Shown: positions 1 to 9,119, counted from the first letter of the stretch. The stretch: 64,000 nt of DNA from Virgisporangium ochraceum (GCF_016863655.1 NZ_BOPH01000039.1:1-64000), one strand, 5' to 3'. Notes: generated by a model from the letters alone, not told the origin. Program-made: numbers and translations.

Positions 1-58
1 GGGTTAAATGCCGGCTTTGCCCAATCCATGACTGCGCGCGAACCTGCGACTCAGGACA

Positions 59-1378
59 CTAGCCGCCGAGCTTCACCTGCCGCCAGGTCCTGGCGTCGGG
101 GGACAGCCACAGCCCCACGCCCGCGCTGAACAGGGCGTAGCCGTTGCCGGGCAGGTAGGTCACGTACGACCACGGCTCCCCGGTGACGGTCGGCAGACCG
201 GCCGGACGGGCGATCGGGCGGTACACGGTCTCGCCGCGGCGGGCGGCCCGGAACACGAGGTCCCAGCCCTTCGGACCCGCGGCGCTCACGACGTGGGTGC
301 CGTCGGCGTCGACGTAGGAGTACCTGGTGAGCCGGCCGCTGAGCGGGTTGGCGTCGAGCTCGTCCAGCCCGGTCAGGCGCTGCCAGGCACCGCCGGTGGT
401 GCGGGCGATGTAGCGCCGCTGCCCGGCCGGGGTGTCGTAGACGAAGTCCGCGACGACGGTGCCGTCTCTGCCGATCAGGAGCTCGGGGTAGACGCCGACC
501 GTGCCGCCGGGCTCGGCGAACCCGGTCTCGGCGAACTCCTGCCGCTGCCAGGTGCGCCCGCCGTCGGTGCTGCGGGTCACCGCCATCACGCGGCGGTCGC
601 CGGTGCGCACGCTGCCGGCCACCCACAGCACGTTGTCGCCGGTCCGCAACAGGTTCGGCTCGAGGTCGGGCTGATTGCGCAGCGGTCCGTACCCGCCGGC
701 CCGCAGGTCCACGGCCACCACCTCGCACGTGTACGCGGCCGGGCTGTTCTGCGGCCCGTCACCGCGGCGGCGGTCGCAGTACGTCACCTGGTCGTCCGGC
801 GCGCCCTCGATGTCCGTGACCTCCTTCGCGGGCGTCGAGGTGCGGCCGCCGTCGACGCTGATGCTCGGGCCCTTCCCGGGGTCGAGGCCGGCGCTCATCA
901 CCGTGCCCGACGGCGACACGAAGATGTCGTCGCCACCGATGACGTCGGTCTGGCGGAACGTCCAGGTCTTCCCGCCGTCGTTGGAGCCCCACAGGTGGTT
1001 GACGCACGCGCAGACCGGTCCGGTGAACGCGTACAGGTGCTGCCCGTGGCCGCCGACGGAGCCGACGGGCCACGGCCCGGGCGGCATTCCTGCCGGCGTC
1101 GCCTCCGCGCTCTGCGCGGGAACGCTGGGCTCGACGCCCGGTGACGTGCTGTGGCTGGCGCCGGGCGTCGTCGTCGCGTCGCGCCGGTCGTCGGGCGTCA
1201 CCGCGACCAGGACCGACCCGATCAGCGCGACCCCGAGAACGGCCGCACCGGCGGCCCGGGCGCCCATCGTGACCCGGCGGCGCCTCATGGCCGTGGCGTA
1301 GAGGTCGGCGCCGTCGACCGGGCGGCCCGGCGGCTCGTCGGCGGTCGCGACGTGGTCAAGCAGGTCGTGGAGCCGCAT
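59..1378 (-). CDS. Membrane protein with extracellular Asp-box repeats, probable anti-sigma partner
   Basis: 439 residues: a short basic cytoplasmic N-terminus (1-37), one membrane segment (about 38-60), a Thr/Ser/Pro linker, then an extracytoplasmic domain. At least three Asp-box (BNR) motifs are visible, SNDGGKTW near 132, SVDGGRTS near 174 and STDGGRTW near 270, as in sialidase-like beta-propellers. The start overlaps the end of the sigma-factor gene by 23 bp and has a GAGGAGGT ribosome site inside it, so the two are translated together. That arrangement is typical of ECF sigma/anti-sigma pairs, and the role here is inferred from it. No zinc-type anti-sigma HxxxCxxC motif is visible, so a different sigma-binding mode or a simple co-expressed sensor is possible. 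Confidence 0.75.
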   Translation of the reverse strand: MRLHDLLDHVATADEPPGRPVDGADLYATAMRRRRVTMGARAAGAAVLGVALIGSVLVAVTPDDRRDATTTPGASHSTSPGVEPSVPAQSAEATPAGMPPGPWPVGSVGGHGQHLYAFTGPVCACVNHLWGSNDGGKTWTFRQTDVIGGDDIFVSPSGTVMSAGLDPGKGPSISVDGGRTSTPAKEVTDIEGAPDDQVTYCDRRRGDGPQNSPAAYTCEVVAVDLRAGGYGPLRNQPDLEPNLLRTGDNVLWVAGSVRTGDRRVMAVTRSTDGGRTWQRQEFAETGFAEPGGTVGVYPELLIGRDGTVVADFVYDTPAGQRRYIARTTGGAWQRLTGLDELDANPLSGRLTRYSYVDADGTHVVSAAGPKGWDLVFRAARRGETVYRPIARPAGLPTVTGEPWSYVTYLPGNGYALFSAGVGLWLSPDARTWRQVKLGG

Positions 1379-1889
1379 CGGGCACCTCCTCGTCGATGGT
1401 GACGTGGTCCTTGAGCGCCCGCAGGGCCCGCGACGTCTGGCTCTTGACGGTGCCGGTCGAGCACCGCAGCGCGTCGGCGGTGGCCGACACGTCGAGGTCG
1501 GCGTAGTACCGGGCGACCACCACGGCCCGCTGGCGGGGCGGCAGCCGTCGCAACGCCTCCACCATCGCCATCCGCTCGCTCACGTCGTGGTCGGTGTCGA
1601 GGCCTACCGCGCCGGCGGAGGCGGCACCGAAGTCGCCGGTCAGACGCTCCCGGCGGCGGAACCAGCGCCGGTTCTCGGCGACGTAGGTGCGGATCAGGAT
1701 GGTGTGGACGTACGCGTCGAGCGCACCGTGGTCGCGGACCTTGCGCCACGCCGACGCCAGCCGCAGGAACGCCAGCTGCGCGAGATCCTCCGCGAAGTGC
1801 CAGTCTCCGCAGAGCAGGTAGGCCGTGCGGCGCACCACGTCACGGCGGGCGCGGAAGTACGCCGCGAACTCGGCCTGCTCGTCGCTCAT
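1356..1889 (-). CDS. SigE-family (ECF) RNA polymerase sigma factor
   Basis: 177 residues with the two-domain ECF layout: region 2 near residues 10-75 (RRTAYLLCGDWHFAEDLAQ) and region 4 near 110-160 (LPPRQRAVVVARYYADLDV followed by the HTH). It resembles the actinobacterial SigE-like 50 kDa-type ECF family. The ATG at 1889 is chosen over an in-frame start at 1937 because the longer form would run through the gltX terminator hairpin. It overlaps the downstream membrane gene by 23 bp, so the pair is probably a sigma factor with its regulator, responding to an unknown envelope signal. Confidence 0.88.
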   Translation of the reverse strand: MSDEQAEFAAYFRARRDVVRRTAYLLCGDWHFAEDLAQLAFLRLASAWRKVRDHGALDAYVHTILIRTYVAENRRWFRRRERLTGDFGAASAGAVGLDTDHDVSERMAMVEALRRLPPRQRAVVVARYYADLDVSATADALRCSTGTVKSQTSRALRALKDHVTIDEEVPDAAPRPA

Positions 1890-1911
1890 GGTGATAGGTG
1901 CACATGGAAAA

Positions 1912-1935
1912 GGGGACCGGTTGTCACCGGTCCCC
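1912..1935 (-). terminator. Rho-independent terminator of gltX
   Basis: A perfect 9-bp stem (GGGGACCGG / CCGGTCCCC) with a 6-base loop lies 12 bases past the gltX stop. On the minus strand it is followed by TTTT. It also separates gltX from the sigma-factor gene 23 bp further on. Confidence 0.85.
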
Positions 1936-1947
1936 ACATTTTCCGAC

Positions 1948-3351
1948 CTACAGCTTCGCGGCGGCCGCCTCCAGGCGGGCCAGCGTGCGCTCGCGGCCGA
2001 GCACCTCGAGCGACTCGAACAGCGGCAGGCCCACCGACCGGCCGGTGACGGCCACGCGCACCGGCGCCTGCGCCTTGCCCAGCTTGAGCCCGCGCTCGGC
2101 GCCGACCGCCTCCAGGGCGGCCTTCAGGGCCTCGGCGTTCCACGGCGTCTGCCGGTAGGCCCCGATGGTGGCGTTCAGGAGGTCGGCCGCGCCGTCCTTC
2201 ATCGCCTTCGCCCAGGCGGCCTCGTCGATCGCCGGCTCCGCGAGGAACAGGAAGTCGACGTTGGGCACGATCTCGCTGAGGATGCCGATGCGCGTCTGCG
2301 CCAGCGGCGCCACGGCGGCGAACACGCCCGGGTCGAAGTCGCCCTTCTCCCACGGCGGTGCGGGGATCGTCGGCGTGCCGGTGAGCCACGGCTGGCAGAC
2401 CGCGATGAACTCGGCCTCGCTGAGCGCCCGGATGTACTCGCCGTTGAAGGCCCGCAGCTTCTTCTGGTCGAAGAACGCCGGCGACGGGTTCACGTCTTCG
2501 ATGCGGAACTCTTCCTCGATGACGCTCCACGGCACGATCTCGCGGTCACCCGAGGGCGCCCAGCCGAGCAGCATGAGGTAGTTCTTCATCGTGGCGGCGA
2601 GGTAGCCCTCGTCGCGGTACTGCTCCAGGGCGACCTTGTCGCGCCGCTTCGACAGCTTCTTCCGCTGCTCGTTGACCACCACCGGCACGTGCGCCCAGAT
2701 GGGCGGCTCGTGGCCGAGCGCCTCCCACAGCAGCTGCTGCTTGGGCGTGTTGGGCAGGTGCTCCTCGGCCCGGATGACGTGCGTGATGCCCTGGATCGTG
2801 TCGTCGACGACGTTGGCCAGCAGGAACACGGGTGACCCGTCGCCGCGGGCGATCACGAAGTCTTCGAGCTTGGCGTTCTCGAACGTCGGCTCGCCGCGCA
2901 CCAGGTCCTTGACCACCGTGTTTCCGGTATCGGGCGTGCGGAAGCGCAGCGCCCGACCGGGGCCGGGGCCGAGGCCGCGCTCGCGGCAGAACCCGTCGTA
3001 GCCCTGATGCTGGGACCCCGTGCGCTCCTGCACCGCTTCGCGGGTGCAGTCGCAGTAGTACGCCCTACCGGCGGCGTGCAGCTTCTCGGCCGCCGCCCGG
3101 TGCTGCTCGGCGTTGTGCGACTGGAACAGCGGACCCTCGTAGCCGCCGCGCTCGATGCCGATCCAGTCGAGCGCGGCGAGGATCCCCTCCGTCCACTCGG
3201 GACGGTTGCGGGCCGCGTCGGTGTCTTCGATCCGCAGCACGAAGACACCGCCCTGCTGCTTGGCGAACAGCCAGTTGTGCAGCGCCGAGCGGGCACCGCC
3301 GACGTGGAACATTCCGGTCGGGGACGGGGCGAACCGTACGCGAACAGTCAC
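1948..3351 (-). CDS. gltX: Glutamate--tRNA ligase
   Basis: 467 residues, a class I aminoacyl-tRNA synthetase that charges tRNA-Glu in the cytoplasm. The HIGH-equivalent motif is in RFAPSPTGMFHVGGARSA (residues 5-22). The KMSKS-equivalent is KKLSKRRD near residue 231. A Cys-containing YYCDCTRE segment near residue 97 is typical of bacterial GluRS. The length is normal for the family. The gene is monocistronic in appearance, with a clear terminator downstream. Confidence 0.97.
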   Translation of the reverse strand: MTVRVRFAPSPTGMFHVGGARSALHNWLFAKQQGGVFVLRIEDTDAARNRPEWTEGILAALDWIGIERGGYEGPLFQSHNAEQHRAAAEKLHAAGRAYYCDCTREAVQERTGSQHQGYDGFCRERGLGPGPGRALRFRTPDTGNTVVKDLVRGEPTFENAKLEDFVIARGDGSPVFLLANVVDDTIQGITHVIRAEEHLPNTPKQQLLWEALGHEPPIWAHVPVVVNEQRKKLSKRRDKVALEQYRDEGYLAATMKNYLMLLGWAPSGDREIVPWSVIEEEFRIEDVNPSPAFFDQKKLRAFNGEYIRALSEAEFIAVCQPWLTGTPTIPAPPWEKGDFDPGVFAAVAPLAQTRIGILSEIVPNVDFLFLAEPAIDEAAWAKAMKDGAADLLNATIGAYRQTPWNAEALKAALEAVGAERGLKLGKAQAPVRVAVTGRSVGLPLFESLEVLGRERTLARLEAAAAKL

Positions 3352-3397
3352 CCTGCCAGCCTATCGGAGCCTCGGAAGCGGTTTACGAGGAGAGCTG

Positions 3398-3673
3398 TTA
3401 CGAGGAGAAGAGCACCCGGCCGAAGCTGCGGTGACCGTGCCCGTGCCCATGGCCGTACGCCGGAGCACCCCAGCCGGGCTGGCCGTGCGCGGCCGGTGGC
3501 GCCGGCGGCACCGCGCCGCCGCCCCACTGCGACTCCAGGCGGGTGAGCGCCTCGAGCTCGCCGTAGTCGAGGAAGATGCCGCGGCAGTGGTCGCACTGCT
3601 CGATCTGTACGCCGCTGCGGTTGTAGGTGCGCATGGTGCCCCGGCACTTGGGGCACTGCATGAACTGGTTCAC
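3398..3673 (-). CDS. zf-TFIIB domain small protein
   Basis: 91 residues starting from GTG. It has one compact zinc ribbon with Cys7, Cys10, Cys27 and Cys30 (CPKCRGTM, CDHCRGIFLD), the pattern of the zf-TFIIB family, then an acidic helix and a His/Gly-rich tail (repeated GHG) that may also bind metal. It starts 10 bp after the phosphotransferase gene and so is probably the last gene of the aceE-led block. Its function is unknown. The name refers to the fold, not to a transcription role. Confidence 0.8.
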   Translation of the reverse strand: MNQFMQCPKCRGTMRTYNRSGVQIEQCDHCRGIFLDYGELEALTRLESQWGGGAVPPAPPAAHGQPGWGAPAYGHGHGHGHRSFGRVLFSS

Positions 3674-3683
3674 GGGAGGCAGC

Positions 3684-4514
3684 TTAGCGGTCCCCGGCCA
3701 TGGTGAGCATGCGCCGACAGGCCGCCACGAACGTCTCGGCCGTGTCGAGATCCTGATTGACGACGGCCAGCGCGGCGGTCTGCGCCGCCAGCGTCCGGGC
3801 GTATTGGTCGAGGACCGGCCACGGGTCGGCGCCGGGCACGACGGCCGGCCCGCCGGCGGCGCCGTACGCGGTGAGGAACACCGTCCAGGCCTCGGCGGGG
3901 ACGACCCCGGCCAGGTACCAGGCGGCCATCCGGGCCAGGTCCCAGGCCGGGTCGCCGAGGCCGACGGTGTCGAGGTCGATCAGCCGCCGGGCGCCGCCGA
4001 GGGAGACCACCTGGCCCAGGTGGAAGTCGCCGTGCACGAGGGTCGTCGGTCGCGCGTGCGGTACCCGGACCGTGCCCAGCGCGTCACATATGATCTTCGA
4101 CCGGAAGCCGGGTGGCCCGGCGGCCAACCGATCGAGCGCGCGCTCGACGCGCGCCGGCGCTCCGCACGGCGGGGTGCCGGGCGGCGCCGGCGTGCGGTGC
4201 AGCGTCGCGAGCAGGCCGCCGGCGGCCGCCCACGGGCCGGGACCGTGCAGGTCGGCCTCGCGGACCGGCACCCCGCGCGGCCACAGCGTCACCGGCCACC
4301 CGCCCACCTCCGACGCGGCGAGCGGCGGCACGAAGATGTCCCGGCGCCGGTCGGCGAGCAGCAGCGTGGCGCGCGGCACGGGTTGCGGGTGCTGCTTGAC
4401 CACCAGCGACCCGGCTCCCACCACGAGCTCCTCGGTGCGGCCGGAGAGCACGGCGACCGGCCCGCACGCGGCGTTGCCGCCGACCCGCCGCGCCCAGCCG
4501 ACCAGGCGTCGCAC
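3684..4514 (-). CDS. Aminoglycoside/choline phosphotransferase-family kinase
   Basis: 276 residues with the APH fold. The catalytic loop LVHGDFHLGQ lies near residue 160 and the metal-binding LIDLDTVGLGDPAWDLA near residues 175-190. Family members phosphorylate small molecules such as sugars, choline or antibiotics. The substrate cannot be told here, and resistance should not be assumed. The GTG start lies 2 bases past the TGA of the glucosidase gene (TGAGCGTG), so translation is coupled. A link to a sugar released by the neighbouring GH1 enzyme is possible but inferred. Confidence 0.82.
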   Translation of the reverse strand: MRRLVGWARRVGGNAACGPVAVLSGRTEELVVGAGSLVVKQHPQPVPRATLLLADRRRDIFVPPLAASEVGGWPVTLWPRGVPVREADLHGPGPWAAAGGLLATLHRTPAPPGTPPCGAPARVERALDRLAAGPPGFRSKIICDALGTVRVPHARPTTLVHGDFHLGQVVSLGGARRLIDLDTVGLGDPAWDLARMAAWYLAGVVPAEAWTVFLTAYGAAGGPAVVPGADPWPVLDQYARTLAAQTAALAVVNQDLDTAETFVAACRRMLTMAGDR

Positions 4515-4516
4515 GC

Positions 4517-5848
4517 TCAGCGGATCAGGTCCCGGTACCAGTGGAACGACGCGCGCGGCGTGCGTTCCAGCGTGTCGAAGTCGACGTCGACCAGGCCGAA
4601 CCGCTGGCTGTAGCCCTCCGCCCATTCGAAGTTGTCCAGGAGCGACCAGACGCAGTAGCCGCGCACGTCGACCCCGGCCGCGATCGCCTCGTGCACCGCG
4701 CGGACGTGCGAGTCGAGGTAGGCGATCCGCTCGGGGTCGTCGGTCGCGCGCGGGTACGCGCAGCCGCTCTCGGTGATCCAGACCGGCGGCAGCCCCGCGT
4801 AACGCTGGTGCAGGAGATCGACCAGCGTCTCTCTCAGTCCGCCGGGAACGACCGGCCAGTCGAACCCGGTCCGCTCGTAGCCTTCGAGCCTGGCGATGTC
4901 GAACGGCAGGTCCCCGGTGGGGGTCCGCACGGCCGTGGGGTTGTAGTAGTTCACGCCGAGCGCGTCGAGCGGCTGCGAGATCACCTCGAGGTCGCCGTCG
5001 AGCACGAGGCCGTCGGCGGGCCCGAACGCCTCGACGCCGTCGGGGTAGCGGCCATCGAGCAGCGGGTCGGTGAACAGCCGGTTGTGGAACAGGTCGTAGA
5101 GCTGGGCGGCGGCGCGGTCGTCGTCGGTCGCGCTCTCCGGCCGCCCGTCGGGGCCCACCGCCCACGCCGGCGTGTAGTTGTTCGCGATCGCCACGGGCGC
5201 CGCCGAGTGCCGGCGGATCGCGGCGGTGGCCAGGCCGTGCGCGAGCAACTGATGGTGGACCGAGGGGAGCGCGTTCTCCGCACCCGCGCGTCCCGGCGCG
5301 TGGACCCCGAGCACGTACCCGAGCGAGGTGACGATCACCGGCTCGTTGAGGGTGATCCACAGCCCGACGCGGTCTTTCAGCCGCTCGGCGACGAGGTCGG
5401 CGTACTCGGCGAACCGGGCGGCGGTGTCGCGGTTCAGCCAGCCGCCGGCGTCCTCCAGCGGCTGCGGCAGGTCCCAGTGGAACAGCGTGACCAGCGGGCT
5501 GATCCCTCGTGCTGCCAGCGCGTCGACGAGCCGGTCGTAGAAGTCCAGGCCGTCGGCGTTGGCCTTGCCCCCGCCGGTCGGCTGGACGCGCGGCCACGCG
5601 ACCGAGAACCGGTACGCGCCCACGCCGAGGTCGGCCATGAGCCGCACGTCTTCCGGATACCGGTGGTAGTGGTCGCAGGCGACGTCGCCGGTGTCGCCGT
5701 CCTTCGTGCGACCCGGCGTGTGCGCGAACGTGTCCCAGACGGAGGTGCCGCGACCGCCCTCGGCCACGGCACCCTCGATCTGGTACGAGGCGGTGGAGAC
5801 GCCCCAGGTGAAGCCCGGTGGGAACACCGGTAACGGCAGGTCGCTCAC
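4517..5848 (-). CDS. Family 1 glycoside hydrolase, beta-glucosidase type
   Basis: 443 residues, full GH1 length. It begins with FPPGFTWGVSTASYQIEGA, the usual GH1 N-terminus. The acid/base Glu is in TLNEPVIV (near residue 169) and the nucleophile Glu is in ITESG (near residue 361, usually TENG). There is no signal peptide, so it is cytoplasmic and acts on imported disaccharides. The GTG start overlaps the aceE stop (GTGA). A glucosidase coupled directly to pyruvate dehydrogenase E1 is an unusual pairing. Confidence 0.92.
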   Translation of the reverse strand: MSDLPLPVFPPGFTWGVSTASYQIEGAVAEGGRGTSVWDTFAHTPGRTKDGDTGDVACDHYHRYPEDVRLMADLGVGAYRFSVAWPRVQPTGGGKANADGLDFYDRLVDALAARGISPLVTLFHWDLPQPLEDAGGWLNRDTAARFAEYADLVAERLKDRVGLWITLNEPVIVTSLGYVLGVHAPGRAGAENALPSVHHQLLAHGLATAAIRRHSAAPVAIANNYTPAWAVGPDGRPESATDDDRAAAQLYDLFHNRLFTDPLLDGRYPDGVEAFGPADGLVLDGDLEVISQPLDALGVNYYNPTAVRTPTGDLPFDIARLEGYERTGFDWPVVPGGLRETLVDLLHQRYAGLPPVWITESGCAYPRATDDPERIAYLDSHVRAVHEAIAAGVDVRGYCVWSLLDNFEWAEGYSQRFGLVDVDFDTLERTPRASFHWYRDLIR

Positions 5849-8580
5849 GTGTCTCCGCCGGTTTCGCCGACCGGAGCCGCGCTCACGTCGTCGATCGCGT
5901 ACTTCTTGGCCGCCTCGGCCGGCGCGCTCGCGCGCACGTCGCCGTTGCGGGCCAGCTGACGCAGCGCCGCGACCACGATCGTCTCGGCGTCGACGTGGAA
6001 GTGCCGCCGCAGCGCGTGCCGGGTGTCGCTCATGCCGAACCCGTCGGTGCCGAGGCTCGTGTACGGCCCGGGTACCCAGCGGGAGATGAGGTCCGGCACG
6101 GCCCGCATGAAGTCGCTGACCGCGACGACCGGCCCGGCCGACTCCGACAGCGCCTTCGTGACGTACGGCAGGCGCGCCTCCCGGTCGGGGTGCATGAGGT
6201 TCCACTCCTCGGTCTGCACCGCGTCGCGGCGCAGCTCCGTCCAGGAGGTGGCCGACCAGACGTCGGCCGCGACGTCCCACTCCTCGGCGAGCAGCTTCTG
6301 CGCCTTGAGCGCCCACTGCATGCCGGTGCCGGAGGCCAGGAGCGTCAGGCGCGGACCCTCGTTGGTGGCCGGCGAGTACTTGTACAGGCCCTTGAGCAGC
6401 CCGTCGACGTCGAGGTCGTCCGGCTGCGCCGGCTGGTGGATCGGCTCGTTGTAGATCGTGAGGTAGTAGAAGATGTTCTCCGGCTTCTCGCCGTACATGC
6501 GCTTGAGCGCGTCCTCCACGATGTACGCGATCTCGAACGCGAACGCCGGGTCGTACGCCACGACGGCCGGGTTGGTCGCCGCGATCAGCAGCGAATGCCC
6601 GTCCTCGTGCTGCAGCCCCTCGCCGTTGAGCGTGGTGCGCCCGGCCGTGGCGCCGAGGAGGAAGCCCCGGGCCATCTGGTCGGCCGCGGCCCACAGCCCG
6701 TCGGCGGTGCGCTGGAACCCGAACATCGAGTAGAAGATGTAGACGGGGATCATCGGCTCGCCGTGGGTGGCGTAGCTGGTGCCGGCGGCCGTGAAGCTCG
6801 CCACCGAGCCGACCTCGTTGATGCCCTCGTGCAGGATCTGGCCCTTCGTCGACTCCTTGTACGACAGGAACAGCTCCCGGTCGACGGGCGTGTAGTTCTG
6901 CCCGTGCGGCGAGTAGATCTTCGACGTCGGGAACATGGCGTCCATGCCGAACGTGCGGGCCTCGTCGGGGATGATCGGCACCCAACGCGCGCCGGTCTCC
7001 TTGTTCTTCATGAGGTCCTTGATGAGCCGCACGATCGCCATGGTGCTCGCGACCTTCTGCTTGCCCGAGCCCTTCTTGAGGTCCTTGTAGGCGTCGGTCG
7101 GCGGCAGGTTCAACGGGACGACCGTGGTGCTGCGTCCCGGCACGAACCCGCCGAGCTGGCGGCGGCGCTCGTGCAGGTACTCCATCTCGGCGCTGTTCCG
7201 GCCGGGGTGGTAATACGGCGGCAGGTAGGGGTTGTCCTCGAGCGCCTTGTCGGGGATCTCGAGGTACAGCCGGTCGCGGAACTCCTTGAGGTCGGCCGGC
7301 GTGAGCTTCTTCATCTGGTGGGTGGCGTTGCGGCCCTCGAAGTGCGAGCCGAGCGTCCAGCCCTTGATGGTCTTGGCCAGGATCACCGTGGGCTGGCCGG
7401 TGTGCTCGACCGCCGCCCGGTAGGCCGCGTACACCTTGCGGTAGTCGTGGCCGCCGCGCTTGAGGTTCCAGATCTCGTCGTCGCTCAGGCCCTCGACCAT
7501 CTTGCGGGTGCGCGGGTCGCGGCCGAAGAAGTGCTCGCGGACGTACGCGCCGGACTCGGCCTTGTACGTCTGGTAGTCGCCGTCGGGCGTCACGTTCATC
7601 AGGTTGACCAGCGCGCCGTCGGTGTCGGCGGCGAGCAGCTGGTCCCACTCCCGGCCCCAGACCACCTTGATGACGTTCCAGCCGGCGCCCCGGAAGAACG
7701 CCTCCAGCTCCTGGATCACCTTGCCGTTGCCGCGTACCGGTCCGTCGAGCCGCTGCAGGTTGCAGTTGATGACGAACGTGAGGTTGTCGAGCTCCTCGCG
7801 GGCGGCGATGCCGATCGCGCCCAGCGTCTCCGGCTCGTCCATCTCGCCGTCGCCGAGGAACGCCCACACCTGCTGGTCGCTGGTGTCCTTGATGCCGCGG
7901 TGGTGCAGGTAGCGGTTGAACCGGGCCTGCTGGATCGCGTTGATGCCGCCGAGGCCCATGGAGACCGTCGGGAACTCCCAGAAGTCGGGCATCAGCCGCG
8001 GGTGCGGGTAGCTGGGCAGGCCGCCGTCGGGGTGTGACAGCTCCTGCCGGAACCCGTCGAGCTGCTTCTCGCTCAGGCGGCCTTCCATGTACGCCCGGGC
8101 GTACATGCCGGGGGAGGCGTGGCCCTGGAAGAAGATGTGGTCTCCGCCACCGGGGTGGTTGCGGCCGCGGAAGAAGTGGTTGTAGCCGACCTCGTACAGG
8201 CTGGCGGCGCTGGCGTACGTCGAGATGTGACCGCCGACGCCGATCTCGGGGCGCTGCGCGCGGTGCACCAGCATCGCCGCGTTCCACCGGATGTAGGCGC
8301 GGATGCGGCGCTCGATGTGCTCGTCGCCGGGGAACCACGGCTCCCGCTCCGGCGGGATCGTGTTGATGTAGTCGGTCGTGGTGAGCGGCGGGACGCCGAC
8401 CTGGCGCTCCCGGGCCCGCTCGAGCAGGCGCAGCATGATGTACCGGGCGCGCTTCGAGCCCGCGGAGTCGATCACACCGTCGAGCGACTCGACCCATTCG
8501 TTGGTTTCTTCCGGGTCTATGTCAGGCAGCTGGCTGGGTAGGCCGTCGCTGATCACCGGGCGCTTGCGTTCGCTGGCCAC
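5845..8580 (-). CDS. aceE: Pyruvate dehydrogenase E1, homodimeric type
   Basis: 911 residues from a GTG start with GAAGGA upstream. It is the single-chain E1 of the pyruvate dehydrogenase complex: thiamine diphosphate-dependent decarboxylation of pyruvate and acetyl transfer to E2. The ThDP-binding motif GDGEMDEPE to NLTFVINCN lies near residues 242-270. N-terminal (LDGVIDSAGSKRARYIMLRLLE) and central sequences match actinobacterial AceE. The nearby AhpE and DUF3052 genes form the same neighbourhood as in Mycobacterium tuberculosis (Rv2238c-Rv2241). The start of the next gene overlaps its stop. Confidence 0.96.
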   Translation of the reverse strand: MASERKRPVISDGLPSQLPDIDPEETNEWVESLDGVIDSAGSKRARYIMLRLLERARERQVGVPPLTTTDYINTIPPEREPWFPGDEHIERRIRAYIRWNAAMLVHRAQRPEIGVGGHISTYASAASLYEVGYNHFFRGRNHPGGGDHIFFQGHASPGMYARAYMEGRLSEKQLDGFRQELSHPDGGLPSYPHPRLMPDFWEFPTVSMGLGGINAIQQARFNRYLHHRGIKDTSDQQVWAFLGDGEMDEPETLGAIGIAAREELDNLTFVINCNLQRLDGPVRGNGKVIQELEAFFRGAGWNVIKVVWGREWDQLLAADTDGALVNLMNVTPDGDYQTYKAESGAYVREHFFGRDPRTRKMVEGLSDDEIWNLKRGGHDYRKVYAAYRAAVEHTGQPTVILAKTIKGWTLGSHFEGRNATHQMKKLTPADLKEFRDRLYLEIPDKALEDNPYLPPYYHPGRNSAEMEYLHERRRQLGGFVPGRSTTVVPLNLPPTDAYKDLKKGSGKQKVASTMAIVRLIKDLMKNKETGARWVPIIPDEARTFGMDAMFPTSKIYSPHGQNYTPVDRELFLSYKESTKGQILHEGINEVGSVASFTAAGTSYATHGEPMIPVYIFYSMFGFQRTADGLWAAADQMARGFLLGATAGRTTLNGEGLQHEDGHSLLIAATNPAVVAYDPAFAFEIAYIVEDALKRMYGEKPENIFYYLTIYNEPIHQPAQPDDLDVDGLLKGLYKYSPATNEGPRLTLLASGTGMQWALKAQKLLAEEWDVAADVWSATSWTELRRDAVQTEEWNLMHPDREARLPYVTKALSESAGPVVAVSDFMRAVPDLISRWVPGPYTSLGTDGFGMSDTRHALRRHFHVDAETIVVAALRQLARNGDVRASAPAEAAKKYAIDDVSAAPVGETGGDT

Positions 8581-8715
8581 AGGCGTTCCTTCTCGAGATG
8601 GCGTTTCCTGTCGTGTTCACCCCATCCTGCCCCGTGCGGGGTGGCGGCGTCACCTCGAACCCACCCCAGTCGTGATACCGGCCGGTAACGGGAGCTTCAC
8701 ACGGAACTCACCGGG

Positions 8716-8776
8716 CTCAAGTTTCGACCAAGCTCCCCGCCGCGCCCGGGCCGGTCGCGGGCCAACTACCTAGCGT
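8716..8776 (+). promoter_or_regulatory. Promoter of first Gly/Cys-rich gene: CTCAAGTTT box and TAGCGT -10
   Basis: CTCAAGTTT (8716-8724) is followed after exactly 45 bases by CTAGCGT. The -10 TAGCGT (8771-8776) stands 6 bases before the ATG at 8783, so the mRNA should be leaderless. The same two boxes with the same spacing precede the next gene. Confidence 0.6.
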
Positions 8777-8782
8777 CAATTC

Positions 8783-9028
8783 ATGAATCTCGACCCCGGT
8801 GGCATCGTGGGAGGGCTCCTCTGCCTGACCCTGGTGATCTTCATCGCGTTCATGACCCGTCGCGGCGGTGGCGGCCGCCGCCGGCCCGGCTCGGCCGGCG
8901 CACCGATCTACCGCCGCGACCCGTCCTACCGCCGGCGCCTACGCCGCGAGTCCGACTGGGACGGCGGCGACTCCTCCGGCTCCCATGACTCCGGCTCGTG
9001 CGGCGGTGGCGGAGGCGGCGGTGACTGA
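8783..9028 (+). CDS. Small single-span membrane protein with Ser/Gly/Cys-rich tail (copy 1)
   Basis: 81 residues of unknown function. One membrane segment (about residues 8-25), then a strongly basic stretch with YRRRLRR, then an acidic Ser/Gly tail ending SHDSGSCGGGGGGGD. It lies in its own promoter-gene unit divergent from aceE. The next gene has the same plan and the same promoter, so the two look like paralogues under one regulator. The Gly-rich C-terminus might be extracellular or a metal/redox site through the Cys. That is speculation. Confidence 0.6.
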   Translation: MNLDPGGIVGGLLCLTLVIFIAFMTRRGGGGRRRPGSAGAPIYRRDPSYRRRLRRESDWDGGDSSGSHDSGSCGGGGGGGD

Positions 9029-9052
9029 TCACCTCACGTCGATTTCACCGGC

Positions 9053-9113
9053 CTCAAGTTTGCTTAAGCGTTCGTGGCGGGCGTCACATCAACGCCCGCG
9101 AACTCCCTAGCGT
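9053..9113 (+). promoter_or_regulatory. Promoter of second Gly/Cys-rich gene, matching the first
   Basis: CTCAAGTTT at 9053-9061, 45 bases, then CTAGCGT, with the -10 TAGCGT at 9108-9113 and the ATG 6 bases later at 9120. The upstream TCACCGG before the CTCAAGTTT box is also shared with copy 1. Confidence 0.6.
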
Positions 9114-9119
9114 TTCCGT

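Noticed and set aside
3684..4514. Aminoglycoside resistance gene
   Set aside because: Only the general phosphotransferase fold is visible. The operon context points to metabolism, so resistance is not claimed.
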